In this document: piece by piece, positions 55,749-64,000 of the stretch
How the letters are laid out: the number at the start of each line of letters is the position of its first letter
Position numbering within the stretch: position 1 is the stretch's first letter
Source: Fructobacillus sp. EFB-N1
Lineage (GTDB): Bacteria > Bacillota > Bacilli > Lactobacillales > Lactobacillaceae
Assembly: GCF_001038455.1 (NCBI RefSeq)
Contig: NZ_LDUY01000001.1
Coordinates: 1-64,000 of the forward strand
Direction: 5' to 3'
DNA: 64,000 nt
Notes under the pieces: generated by a model
Told to the model about the DNA's origin: nothing
Seen by the model: only the letters and a program-made list of their open reading frames with translations
The model's database searches: none
Program-made: the position numbers and the translations under genes

Positions 55749-57379
55749 TTAGGACGGCTTCATATTGAGCCATTCAAAGAAGTAAATCAGTGATACGTTC
55801 TTATTTTGTAACTGGTTAATCGTTATTGGAAAAGGTGCCAGAGTGTAGTTATTGGTTTGAACTAAATCAATTAACTGGGGAACTAGTCCCTGATTTTGAA
55901 TGACAATCTGGTAAGAGCCTGCGGGAAGGGGTTGCTTCAGGATAAATTCATCCGCTTTTTCTGTTAAGGTCCAAACATGGGCACTTTGAAGGCTTTGGAG
56001 TGTGATAGTCATGGTTTGTTTGGCTTGAATTTAAACCGAGAAAGTATTAGCGGGTTTGGGCAAATTAACTTGCTGTTCAAGCGTTGTACCGGGACTAGTG
56101 GTTGTTGCTTGGGCGTGGTATTGGACCGAAAGTTGGCTCCGTTGGGCGGCCACAGCAATGGTGGACAGTGAGTAGGACTGCAGGAAGATGGCATAGATGG
56201 TAATGGTTGCCGAAATGAGAAAGGTGACACGAGGCCAGCGCTTTTGTCTTTTAACATCGGTAACCTTTTGTCGACGGGTGACAGGGGCTGGTAAAGCGGC
56301 TAGAAGGAGGAAAAGAGCCGGTAGGATAATTTGCCCATAACGTGATTCAGCTTCCCAAAAGATAACATGGAAGGCCAGATAGCCCAAGGCGGTTAAAACA
56401 GCTAGCAGAGCTAGTTGGTCTTTTTGACGATGAAAGCGTGGTCGCCAGCATAGCAGAGGGAGGCTAACCGTGAAAAAGAGAATGATCGAAGCGACAACGT
56501 AGCCGATTTTAATGGCTTTTTGATAAAGGCAATGTGGTCTTGATACCATTTTGGAGCCGATTCAAAGCCACCGTTATATCAGTCTTGGACGGCGCTGACG
56601 TCTAATAAAATCGTTAATTTTTTCAACCAGAGTTCACTGAGACCCAGTGGTCCGAGCGTTTGGATTCGATGAACAATTTGTTGGCTATCATATTGCCGAC
56701 GGGCAGTGGTGTTAGCTAGGCTGATATCCTTTTCGACGTCTTAGTCATTGTACATGCCATCTTCACTCTTATCGAGCCCCATTAAGACCCAATGACTAGC
56801 ACACTATGTGGCTGATAGGAGCTGGCATGGTCAATTAAGAGGGTGGCTGGCATCGCTAGGGCCATCCCCAAGCTGAGAAAAAGAATGAAGCATAACAGTT
56901 GTTTTTTTGTCCGTTCTTTCTTGATGGCTAAAATCTCTTGATGGCTAAAATCAGTAGTGTTAAGAATCCAGCAGGTAACAGGACAATCATATTCGGCTTC
57001 ATCAGCATGCCCAGCAGTGCTGTGGCAGTGAGTCCCAGGCTGATTTTAACTTTGGCCCTGGTAGTGCTAGCTTTTGGCCAGCGCCATAAAAATCTGAAAA
57101 TAACCAGGACGGCCAACATGGCTGACAAATCAGAATCAGCACCTGGCCGACAACCATTAACGTGAGGGCTAGGTAGGTGATAGTTCTGATTTGGCGGATG
57201 CTCAAGCGGTTGGAAAAAGGTCGCAGGTAGTAGCTTGCTATCAGGAACAAGATGGTGGTGCTGACAATGGCGAGCGATGTTTGTGAACTAAAACTACCGG
57301 TACTACCAATAATGAGGCAGAGGGCAAGTAGGACAGCCAAAAGGGAATAGGGCCTGTGGCTTTTGGATGTGATTAACAT
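55749..57379 (-). pseudogene. Decayed multi-spanning membrane glycosyltransferase-like gene
   Basis: On the minus strand the reading starts near 57379 (MLITSKSHRPYSLLAVLL) and can be followed through broken frames to 55749. The frame shifts near 57130. A 17-bp tandem duplication (56920-56953) shifts it again, and removing one copy restores ILAIKKERTKK. In-frame stops occur around 56790-56570 and at 56031-56033. The intact parts contain about eight hydrophobic helices, a segment like MGLDKSEDGMYND and a beta-rich C-terminal domain. This layout resembles integral membrane sugar transferases of Gram-positive walls (GT39 or RgtA-like); the family is uncertain. Confidence 0.65.
56920..56953 (+). 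repeat. 17-bp tandem duplication inside the pseudogene
   Basis: The 17-base unit 56920-56936 is repeated at 56937-56953 with one mismatch at the last base. Since 17 is not a multiple of three, it shifts the reading frame. Confidence 0.85.
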
Positions 57380-57443
57380 GGTGCTGGCGATACCTTTCGT
57401 GTTGACTAAATTGAGATCGATTAGTTATTTGTTTATGTATGGG

Positions 57444-57484
57444 CAGCGTCTCGCTTGCATCATAAAAAAATGCGAAGGACGCTG
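57444..57484. other. Hairpin between the PAP2 gene and the pseudogene
   Basis: CAGCGTC/GACGCTG with an inner GCAT/ATGC stem lies downstream of the PAP2 gene on the minus strand. It lacks a T tract after the stem, so it is not a clear terminator. The rest of 57380-57541 shows nothing recognisable. Confidence 0.5.
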
Positions 57485-57541
57485 ACAGAGTTACTGTGGT
57501 TCACCGATAAAAAATCAGGAAGTGTACTGTTTGCGTTTAGA

Positions 57542-58210
57542 CTAATTTTTACTTGGTAAAGCGCGCGCTTGTCGTCGGGTTAAAAAGGCAGTCGCAGCTT
57601 GGTGGAGGCGGTCGCGATAACCTTCTAGGCGCAACCAAAAGCCAGTCGCTAAGAGTAAGCTAGCGACAACGTCTGATGGGTAGTGGTCACGCAGGTAAAA
57701 ACGTGAAAAGGCAACTATAATAATCCAAGTGCAGGCAGGAATAATCATGTAGTAGCGGTTATCCACTGGAATCTTTGGCAAAACGACCATCAGCAGGCAA
57801 ATGACGAAAATTGTCGTACAAAATGTGTGGCCACTGGGGAAGCTAAATCCGGTATCGGCAATGATTTGATGGCTGGGCCTAGGCCTAGCGATAGTCATCT
57901 TGATGATTTCAGTCAGTGCGGAACCGCCGAACTGGAGTAAAATAATCCAACAAGCTAGGAAGTGGTCTTTTTTGTAGAAAACGTAGCCAGCCAGTAGGAC
58001 GGTCAGTGTAATCACCACGAGTGGGCTGCCCAGGTCGGCTACGACGGTAAAAAAAGCGGTATTCGTGGGTGTCATTAATTTGGCCGTGCTTTGGCTAATC
58101 GTTGAATCGAAATTCGTGATGGCCGTTGAGTCGGTCAAAACTCCGAGCACCAGAATGGCAAAGGCTAGAATAAGGGCGAAACTGAAGAGTGTTTTTTGTT
58201 TATTTTTCAT
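57542..58210 (-). CDS. PAP2-family phosphatase
   Basis: The 222-residue membrane protein is a lipid phosphatase, for example undecaprenyl-pyrophosphate or phosphatidylglycerol-phosphate phosphatase. It has about six helices and the three catalytic motifs: KMTIARPRP, FPSGHTFCT and SRFYLRDHYPSD. ATG 58210 is chosen for the TGGAGGA eight bases upstream; an in-frame start at 58258 lacks such a site. The two-component system lies upstream on the same strand but is separated by a terminator. Confidence 0.9.
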   Translation of the reverse strand: MKNKQKTLFSFALILAFAILVLGVLTDSTAITNFDSTISQSTAKLMTPTNTAFFTVVADLGSPLVVITLTVLLAGYVFYKKDHFLACWIILLQFGGSALTEIIKMTIARPRPSHQIIADTGFSFPSGHTFCTTIFVICLLMVVLPKIPVDNRYYMIIPACTWIIIVAFSRFYLRDHYPSDVVASLLLATGFWLRLEGYRDRLHQAATAFLTRRQARALPSKN

Positions 58211-58445
58211 CGTATTTCCTCCAAAACGTATATCAAATAGTTTAGTTGGCATATGCATCTTGAACTACTTATGAAAAATAAGGCCAAGCTTAATTTTTTT
58301 CAGAATGGGACAGGCGAGCTGGTCGGTAAACAGTCTGTGAAATGGGGCGATAACTGGTTTAATGGTGACAGTAAGAGATCGTAACATGACGTGAAATCGA
58401 TTAAATTCCAAATTAGGTCAAGAAAGATCAACCTTTTATTGGACT

Positions 58446-58469
58446 AAAAAAGCCACCCAAAGGGGTGGC
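58446..58469 (-). terminator. Histidine kinase gene terminator
   Basis: On the minus strand GCCACCC/GGGTGGC with a CTTT loop is followed by six Ts. The flanking interval 58259-58445 shows no gene. Confidence 0.92.
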
Positions 58470-58498
58470 AAAGGAATGATACCAATGTGAATCAATGA

Positions 58499-59905
58499 TT
58501 ACGAATGGTCGCTTTGGCCGGTAGTATCAATAGCACTCGGCAATAGAAGGGTGAAGATTGTTCCACCAGTCGGATTATCGGCTACGGACAAATGCCCGTG
58601 AATCAGGTCAACGAACTGCTTGGTAATGGCCAGGCCAAGGCCGGTTCCGGGGATGGAGCCACGGACATCGTCACTGCGATAAAAATGCTCAAAAATATGT
58701 GCCTTATCGGCCTCTGGAATACCCAAGCCCTGGTCCATCACCGTGAGGGACACGGAAGCATTTTCCTTATTCGCAAGCGTAACGACAATTGGGTCTGAGG
58801 GTTTTGAATACTTGCTAGCATTTTGAATCAAATTGTGCAGAATCTGCTCGAGGGCCTCCAAGTTGGTCTGCGCCATCAAGTTGGGTTCTAGCTGTAAAAT
58901 CAGTTTTTGAGGAATTGGTTTTTCTAACGGTTGCATGATTTCGCTGACAGCCGTAGTGACATTCATCCTCGTTAATGCCAATGACAGCGTTTCAACGCGC
59001 AGAATGGCCAGTAGGTCTTCGATAATTTGTTGCATTGCTCGTGATTCTTTAGTGATGTAGGTCACTGATTTTTCAATAATTTCTGGATGGTCAGCACCGT
59101 GACGGTCGATTAATTGTGCATGACTCTTGATGGTAGCAATCGGCGTGCGCAGTTCATGGGCAGCATTCATGACAAAGAGCTTCTGTTGGTCTTGCCGCTG
59201 GTTGAGAAGGGCAAGCAAGTGGTTGAAGTCTTGGGCAAGCTCCGTCACTTCGGTGGGTTGGCTAGGAACAGGAAGTTGAATCAGCCCAGATTGTTCTGCT
59301 TGGTGAATCACTTGGGTGCTAGTTGACAGGTCGGTGAGCGGGTCCGTTAATCTGGCGGTTAACCGACGAATGTAGATGGGGGCGAGAACCAGAGTGACGG
59401 CGAGCAAAATGGCTGAGACTTCAATCACACGCATTAAGATGGAGAGTTGTGGACCGATATTTTGCCATAGGGTGTAGTAAATGCCATTGGAAGAAACAAA
59501 GCGTCGGTAGAGAAAGCCAAAGCCTGGCCGATAATACAAGTTATTGATAAAGGGCACTTTAATCATCTTCTTTTGCAAGAGGTCATCGGCTCGCGGTGAG
59601 AAGTAATATCTGGCTTCAGCATCTTGGCGCAGGTTATGGACGTAAATATAACTATGGTTAATGTCCACGGTACTGTTTTTTCGCCAATCATCCCAATCAT
59701 GGTCGCTATCAATCTCATTTTTCTTCAGACTGGCGGTAATCTGCCAGGTCGAGAGTTTGACATCGTTTAGGAGCTTATGGCCTACGCCAAAAATCATCAT
59801 CATGCTAAAAGAGATGGTGATGACGATAATCATTTTGATTTGGCTGCGGAGCATGATGCTGGCGCTGGATTGTTTATTTTTCTTTGGTCTTTTAGTTTTG
59901 AGCAA
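58499..59905 (-). CDS. Sensor histidine kinase
   Basis: The 468-residue membrane kinase has TM1 at about residues 25-45, an extracytoplasmic domain to about 158 and TM2 at about 160-180. A HAMP domain follows. The HisKA motif AAHELRTPIATIKSH is near 248-262, and the HATPase domain has LIQNASKYSKPSDP (N box), VMDQGLGIPE (G1) and GTGLGLAI (G2). TTG 59905 follows GGAAGG. It pairs with the response regulator encoded upstream. The signal is unknown; PAP2 and a small anchored protein nearby hint at envelope stress. Confidence 0.93.
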   Translation of the reverse strand: MLKTKRPKKNKQSSASIMLRSQIKMIIVITISFSMMMIFGVGHKLLNDVKLSTWQITASLKKNEIDSDHDWDDWRKNSTVDINHSYIYVHNLRQDAEARYYFSPRADDLLQKKMIKVPFINNLYYRPGFGFLYRRFVSSNGIYYTLWQNIGPQLSILMRVIEVSAILLAVTLVLAPIYIRRLTARLTDPLTDLSTSTQVIHQAEQSGLIQLPVPSQPTEVTELAQDFNHLLALLNQRQDQQKLFVMNAAHELRTPIATIKSHAQLIDRHGADHPEIIEKSVTYITKESRAMQQIIEDLLAILRVETLSLALTRMNVTTAVSEIMQPLEKPIPQKLILQLEPNLMAQTNLEALEQILHNLIQNASKYSKPSDPIVVTLANKENASVSLTVMDQGLGIPEADKAHIFEHFYRSDDVRGSIPGTGLGLAITKQFVDLIHGHLSVADNPTGGTIFTLLLPSAIDTTGQSDHS

Positions 59906-60014
59906 TGGTGGGGTACCTTCCTTGACTTTGTATCTTGGAAAATCAGTTATTGGGAGCCGCGGTTATGGGTAAGCCAAATCAGTTGTCGCCGCCGGCTATT
60001 GCTGTACCAATTAA

Positions 60015-60716
60015 TCAGCTATTAGAAACGTTGGCCGAAAGCATATAGCCCGTACCACGAATGGTATGGATCAGCTTTGGCTGGTCTTCATTCTGGTCGA
60101 GTTTATTGCGGAGATTTTTAATGTAGACATCGAGGATGTTTGGTTGGCCTTCGAAGTCAATCCCCCAGACGGTGTCTAAGAGGTAATCGCGGGTGCAGGG
60201 CTCATTTTCATGATTCATCAGCACAACCAAAAGGTCGAACTCCCTTTGAGTGAGGGGGATGATAATGCCGTTTTCCGAGACTCTTTTTTTCTTGATATTG
60301 ACAATTAAATCAGCAACCCGCAATTCCTGATTTTCCTCAAGAAGTCGTTGGCCGTGGCGCTTGGCGATTTCAATTCGTGCCAGGAGTTCTTCTGTTTCAA
60401 AGGGTTTAGTGATATAGTCATCGGCACCGTTGGTCAGGCCGGCCAACTTATCACCAATGTAGTCTCTGGCCGTGAGCATAATAATCTGGACATCGCTTTC
60501 CTTGCGGATTTTGCGTAAAACGCTAAAGCCATCTAGGCGTGGAAGCATCCAATCTAAGATGATTACGTCAAATTGATCTGGTTGGTTATTAAAAATTTTC
60601 AGGGCTTCCAGGCCATCGTGAGCTTGGGTCACTTGGATGCCTTCTAGCTGAAATTCGGTGGAGAGGGAATCGGCCAAGCCTTCCTCATCTTCGACAAGTA
60701 GTAATCTGGTCTCCAT
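60015..60716 (-). CDS. OmpR/PhoB-family response regulator
   Basis: The 233-residue regulator has a receiver domain with Asp9/Glu11-type acidic residues in LLLVEDEEG, the phosphoacceptor Asp55 in VIILDWMLPRLDG and the Lys in YITKPFETEE near 103. A winged-helix C-terminal domain follows, with LTQREFDLLVVLM and NILDVYIKNLRNKLD. It precedes the kinase gene by 109 bases on the same strand and is probably co-transcribed with it. Confidence 0.95.
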   Translation of the reverse strand: METRLLLVEDEEGLADSLSTEFQLEGIQVTQAHDGLEALKIFNNQPDQFDVIILDWMLPRLDGFSVLRKIRKESDVQIIMLTARDYIGDKLAGLTNGADDYITKPFETEELLARIEIAKRHGQRLLEENQELRVADLIVNIKKKRVSENGIIIPLTQREFDLLVVLMNHENEPCTRDYLLDTVWGIDFEGQPNILDVYIKNLRNKLDQNEDQPKLIHTIRGTGYMLSANVSNS

Positions 60717-60939
60717 TTGTCTCTTTCCTTCATAAAATGGGTTTTGATTTTAGTTCTAGGATACCGCGACTTGGTTCTTTTCGATACTAATCTTAACTAA
60801 TTGCTTTCTGAAATTTTTTCAGAAAAGAAATGCTGGTTATGAACTAAAATCGGCCAAAAGGCCTACAGGAGTGTGGTAAGATGAACGTAACAGATGAGAA
60901 AGGGTTAACTAATTCTGATTTGGCCCTAAGGAGAGTTGG

Positions 60940-61290
60940 ATGAAGCAATTTTTACTTGTTTTGAAAAAAAGGCAAGGAGTTGTCACGGTCGTGGTTGGAC
61001 TATTAGCAGTCTTGCTGGCTGGACTGGCCTACCAAAAGATTAGGTACCAACAAGCCCACCTATCGGGGAGTTATCGGGATATGAGTGCGCAGGTGACGAT
61101 GACCTTTAAGGGTGATCAAACAACGATTTATTCAGACGGTCAAAAGACGATGACGGTTAAGTACCGGCTGAAGGGTAATAAATTAACCCTTGAAGGAAAC
61201 GATGGGGAAACATCGAAAGCCACGGTTACTAAGAACCACCGGATTTTTATTAGCGACGTGACGGGCGCAACCTATCAAAAGCAAAGTTAA
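60940..61290 (+). CDS. Small membrane-anchored hypothetical protein
   Basis: The 116-residue protein has a short basic N-terminus, one transmembrane helix (about 15-32, VVTVVVGLLAVLLAGLAY) and a beta-rich outer part of about 75 residues with several TxxSDGQKT-like strands. No family is recognised. AAGGAGAG precedes the ATG, and an extended -10 (TGG-TAAGAT near 60878) lies upstream. It is transcribed divergently from the response regulator, so control by that system is plausible. Confidence 0.65.
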   Translation: MKQFLLVLKKRQGVVTVVVGLLAVLLAGLAYQKIRYQQAHLSGSYRDMSAQVTMTFKGDQTTIYSDGQKTMTVKYRLKGNKLTLEGNDGETSKATVTKNHRIFISDVTGATYQKQS

Positions 61291-61295
61291 ATTAA

Positions 61296-61327
61296 TGCCA
61301 GCCATTAGGCTGGGATTTTTATTTTTA
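61296..61327 (+). terminator. Terminator after the 116-residue gene
   Basis: CCAGCC/GGCTGG with a T-rich tail. Confidence 0.85.
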
Positions 61328-61333
61328 CACATA

Positions 61334-61371
61334 AAAAATCAGAACCAGCCTCGCGGCTCGTTCTGATTTAT
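61334..61371 (-). terminator. ilvE terminator
   Basis: ATCAGAAC..GCC/GGC..GTTCTGAT followed by Ts on the minus strand. Confidence 0.9.
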
Positions 61372-61427
61372 CCGACATTAAATGTTTTATTTGGGTAACC
61401 TGATTTTATAAGTTGAATAAGCAGGTA

Positions 61428-62462
61428 TTAGACCAAAGGTACGTCTTGCACCCAACCTTCAGGACCTTCTTGGTCGCCATATTGGATACCAATCAAGCGG
61501 TCATAGAGAGCCTGGGTCTTTGGGCCAACTTCAGTTTCTGAGAAGAAGACATGCTTCTTGCCTTCGTGGGTAATGGAACCAACGGGCGAAATCACGGCCG
61601 CTGTTCCCATGGCTCCGGCTTCAGCAAATTGATCCAAATCATGAATTGAAATGGCTTCTTCAACCGGGTTCATGCCCATTTCTTCGGCCAAGGCCAAGAG
61701 TGAGTATTTTGTAACAGAAGGGAGAATTGATGGTGACTTTGGTGTCTTGAACTGGCCATCCTTGGTAATTCCAAAGAAGTTGGCAGAACCGAGCTCCTCG
61801 ATATACTCGTGTTCGCGTGGGTCCAAGTAAACAACATCGGAATAACCGGCCTTGTGGGCGTTGTCACCAGGCAACATGGAAGCGGCATAGTTACCACCAA
61901 CCTTGGCTTGTCCTGTTCCACCGTGAGCAGCACGGTCAAATTCAGAAGTCACAAAGGCCGTTGGAGCCAAACCACCAGGATAGTAAGCACCAACTGGCAT
62001 GGCAAATATGGTGAACAAAAAGTCGTGGCCGGGGTGGACACCGATTTCAGGTGAAGTTGAAATCAACAATGGTCGCAAGTACAAAGAACCACCAGATTCA
62101 TAAGGAGGGATGAAGTCTTGGTTGGCCTTAACAACTTCCTTCACCGCTTCAACAAACTTATCTTCTGGATAAGGAGCCATCAACAAGCGTTCTGCTGAAT
62201 TATGCATTCGATGGGCGTTACGGTCGGGGCGGAAGATGTTCACGCCACCATCCTTACGACGGTAGGCCTTCAAACCTTCGAAGACTTCTTGTCCATAATG
62301 CAAGGCAACGGCTGACTCGCTCAAATGGATGGTTGAATCAGTCGTCAATTCGCCTGGCTGCCACTGACCATCGTGGTATTCTGCCTTATAGCGGTAGGGC
62401 AAGTCATGATAACCAAAACCCAAGTTATTAAAATCGAGGTCGCTTACTTTTGCTTTCGTCAT
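61428..62462 (-). CDS. ilvE: Branched-chain amino acid aminotransferase
   Basis: The 344-residue PLP enzyme of fold type IV interconverts Leu, Ile and Val with their 2-oxo acids. The class IV pattern includes ALHYGQEVFEGLKAYRRKDG near 60-79. The PLP Lys is expected in GGTGQAKVGGNYAAS near 187-201, and EELGSANFFGI follows. ATG 62462 is chosen because AAGGAG stands eight bases upstream; an in-frame start at 62486 overlaps that region. It is a single gene between terminator and promoter. Confidence 0.96.
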   Translation of the reverse strand: MTKAKVSDLDFNNLGFGYHDLPYRYKAEYHDGQWQPGELTTDSTIHLSESAVALHYGQEVFEGLKAYRRKDGGVNIFRPDRNAHRMHNSAERLLMAPYPEDKFVEAVKEVVKANQDFIPPYESGGSLYLRPLLISTSPEIGVHPGHDFLFTIFAMPVGAYYPGGLAPTAFVTSEFDRAAHGGTGQAKVGGNYAASMLPGDNAHKAGYSDVVYLDPREHEYIEELGSANFFGITKDGQFKTPKSPSILPSVTKYSLLALAEEMGMNPVEEAISIHDLDQFAEAGAMGTAAVISPVGSITHEGKKHVFFSETEVGPKTQALYDRLIGIQYGDQEGPEGWVQDVPLV

Positions 62463-62497
62463 AATAATTCTCCTTCTGTTATTCAATGATTAACCTT

Positions 62498-62525
62498 ATA
62501 TTAGAATAAAATGAGAAAAAGTCAA
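62498..62525 (-). promoter_or_regulatory. ilvE promoter
   Basis: TTGACT (plus 62520-62525), a 16-bp spacer and TAATAT (plus 62498-62503) on the minus strand. Confidence 0.65.
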
Positions 62526-62569
62526 GGGATTTTATCAGATTTTCATCAATCCGCCTTATTTATGTAATA

Positions 62570-62578
62570 TGTTAAAAT
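62570..62578 (+). promoter_or_regulatory. recU extended -10 promoter
   Basis: TGT-TAAAAT upstream of recU, 30 bases before the start. Confidence 0.5.
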
Positions 62579-62608
62579 AAGTGTAACTTAGAAATTCGAG
62601 GAAACACG

Positions 62609-63412
62609 ATGGTGAATTATCCCAAGGGTGTCCATGGCGATGGGCAGCAAGTGAAAAATCAAATTCAACGCGGCAAGAAGACGCAAAAAGGTCTCCTCTT
62701 CGGGCGACGGGGGATGGCTCTTGAAAGCCTGATTAACGATGCCAACGAATACTATTTGGCCAACCATCTTGCGGTTATTTATAAGAAACCAACACCTGTA
62801 ACGATTGTTAATGTTGATTATCCGGCACGATCAGCAGCTAAAATCACGGAAGCTTATTTTCAACAACCATCAACGACCGATTATAACGGTGTTTATCAGG
62901 GGCGTTATGTTGATTTTGATGCTAAGGAAACCAAGAACAAAACCTCGTTTCCAATGAAAAACTTTCATGAACACCAAGTGCGCCACTTATCCGAGGTGGT
63001 GGCCCAAGGAGGCATTGGTTTTGTTTTAATCAAATTTACGCTTTTAGATGAAACTTACCTCTATCCAGCACCTGATTTGGTCCGCAATTGGCAGGCCCTT
63101 GATGGCCACCGGTCATTGCCGTATACCGATGTTGTGGCAGCAGGCTATTTGGTCAAGCCAAGTCTGATGCCCAATCTGGATTATTTGCAGGCGCTCGACG
63201 ATTACCTGGCAGATTTGTTAGTTGGCAAACGGGCTGGTCAGCCGGTGGCTGATCAAAGAGCACAGCGGCATCAAAAAAAAATAGCTGGGGATCAGGTAGA
63301 ACAAATGCCAGCTAAAAATCCACGCGAGGCAACTCAGCCAAACCAGGCCAAATCAGCAGATGGCGATTGTCTATCCGACCAATCTCAATTTGATGGGGGG
63401 CACCAGCCATGA
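62609..63412 (+). CDS. recU: Holliday junction resolvase RecU
   Basis: The 267-residue endonuclease resolves four-way junctions in recombination and replication restart. The family N-terminus is MVNYPKGVHGDG, and catalytic motifs include RRGMALESLINDANEYY near residue 35-51 and RYVDFDAKETKNKTSFPMKN near 103-122. After about residue 205 there is a Gln/Ala/Asp-rich extension not typical of the usual 200-residue RecU. AGGAAA precedes the ATG. The next gene overlaps by four bases. Confidence 0.95.
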   Translation: MVNYPKGVHGDGQQVKNQIQRGKKTQKGLLFGRRGMALESLINDANEYYLANHLAVIYKKPTPVTIVNVDYPARSAAKITEAYFQQPSTTDYNGVYQGRYVDFDAKETKNKTSFPMKNFHEHQVRHLSEVVAQGGIGFVLIKFTLLDETYLYPAPDLVRNWQALDGHRSLPYTDVVAAGYLVKPSLMPNLDYLQALDDYLADLLVGKRAGQPVADQRAQRHQKKIAGDQVEQMPAKNPREATQPNQAKSADGDCLSDQSQFDGGHQP

Positions 63413-63966
63413 GCCGGATTTGGATGACCGGTTATCGAACATATGAATTGGGCGTCTTTAAGGAAAAGGACCCCAAAGTTCAGGTTCTGAAGTATGCTAT
63501 CAAGAAAACGATGATAGAACAGTTGGACCTAGGTCTGGAATGGGTAATTACGGGCGGTCAACTCGGAGTGGAGACCTGGGTGATTGAAGTAGCGTTGGAT
63601 TTAAAAGCAGAATATCCGGATTTGCGGGTCGCGATGCTCTTGCCCTTTGGTCATTTTGGTTCGCAGTGGCAGGAGGCGAGCCAGAGGCGGTTAGCGGATT
63701 TAAAACAGCAGGTTGATTTCTATGCCGATGTCCATAAGGAGGACTATCAGGGGCCGTATCAATTGCGCCAGTATCAGGACTTTGTCCTAAACCATACGGA
63801 TGGTGCGGTGCTCCTGTATGATGCCGAATTTCCGGGGAAAGCCCAGTACGATTATCAAGCGATTTTAGATTTTCAGGCACAGTCTCCATACCCACTGGAA
63901 ACGATTAGTATGGATGACTTACAGGAATTTGCCAACGATTACCAGGAAAATCAGCATGACCAATGA
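63409..63966 (+). CDS. ypsA: YpsA family protein (DUF1273)
   Basis: The 185-residue cytosolic protein of the SLOG/YpsA superfamily has a Rossmann-like fold. It shows the family pattern RIWMTGYRTYELGVFKEKD at the N-terminus and WVITGGQLGVETWVIEVAL near 45-63. YpsA influences cell division in Gram-positives. The gene overlaps recU by four bases; in this group gpsB commonly follows, but the window ends 34 bases later. Confidence 0.92.
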   Translation: MSRIWMTGYRTYELGVFKEKDPKVQVLKYAIKKTMIEQLDLGLEWVITGGQLGVETWVIEVALDLKAEYPDLRVAMLLPFGHFGSQWQEASQRRLADLKQQVDFYADVHKEDYQGPYQLRQYQDFVLNHTDGAVLLYDAEFPGKAQYDYQAILDFQAQSPYPLETISMDDLQEFANDYQENQHDQ

Positions 63967-64000
63967 GGAAGTGAAAATCCTTAAAATAAGGGGTGGCTCT

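Noticed and set aside
57444..57484. PAP2 gene terminator
   Set aside because: The stem is strong but no T tract follows it on the minus strand; reported only as a hairpin.
1..64000. CRISPR array, transposase or prophage genes
   Set aside because: No regularly spaced repeats, insertion-sequence ends or recognisable phage or transposase reading frames were seen.

Overview
The window is chromosomal DNA of a low-to-mid GC Gram-positive bacterium of the Lactobacillales. The best fit is the Leuconostoc/Fructobacillus/Weissella group. This rests on gene content and order (gatCAB, mutSL, cdaA-cdaR-glmM, rnc-smc-ftsY-ylxM-ffh, infC-rpmI-rplT, RNase J, tuf, recU-ypsA), a leucine T-box, a guanine riboswitch, and an IMP dehydrogenase without CBS domains. 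The genus is an inference. Nearly all of the sequence is core housekeeping DNA. The accessory or decaying parts are positions 1-1519, 53.6-55.7 kb and 55.7-57.4 kb.

Layout. 1-1.5 kb: an AT-rich wreck of a KAP-type P-loop NTPase. 1.6-10 kb: aldo/keto reductase; rpsT and rpsO on the minus strand; gatCAB for Gln-tRNA formation; dagK and an rlmD-type rRNA methyltransferase; a GNAT acetyltransferase. 10-20 kb: mutS-mutL, a DUF1456 gene, murB, a Na+/H+ antiporter and the c-di-AMP genes cdaA-cdaR, with glmM following at 20.6 kb. 22-30 kb: RNase III, SMC and the signal-recognition targeting genes ftsY, ylxM and ffh, then a HAD phosphatase. 30-36 kb: sortase A, ruvA, a deoxynucleoside kinase, mscL, rqcH, a zinc-free rpmF and a DUF1361 membrane protein. 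36-42 kb: infC (ATA start, attenuator leader)-rpmI-rplT, an RNase J2-like gene, a tRNA 3'-end relic, a TPR-like gene and tuf. 42-49 kb: a 43-residue ORF, a YtqB-like methyltransferase, T-box-leuS, a flippase and a YitT-family protein. 49.5-53.3 kb: guanine riboswitch-guaB-guaB paralogue-guaA. 53.6-57.4 kb: an intact KAP-type NTPase and a broken membrane glycosyltransferase-like gene. 57.5-64 kb: PAP2 phosphatase, a two-component system, a small membrane-anchored protein, ilvE, recU and ypsA.

The most unusual signal is in the gua operon. The first IMP dehydrogenase gene keeps the catalytic Cys loop and the flap, but has lost the conserved C-terminal segment that carries the Glu-Ser-His motif. 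The adjacent, co-transcribed paralogue lacks the catalytic Cys and the flap, but keeps exactly that C-terminal segment and the canonical N-terminal motif. In known bacterial IMP dehydrogenases the Glu-Ser-His segment completes the potassium site of the neighbouring subunit. The pair therefore looks like an obligate heteromeric enzyme made of a catalytic subunit and a pseudoenzyme.

Other notable points are two 12-codon upstream ORFs that appear to couple translation of gatC and ffh, palindromes over the sortase promoter, a tRNA 3'-end scar after the RNase J gene, and two KAP-type NTPases in opposite states of preservation. All annotations come from reading the sequence by eye; no database search was run.
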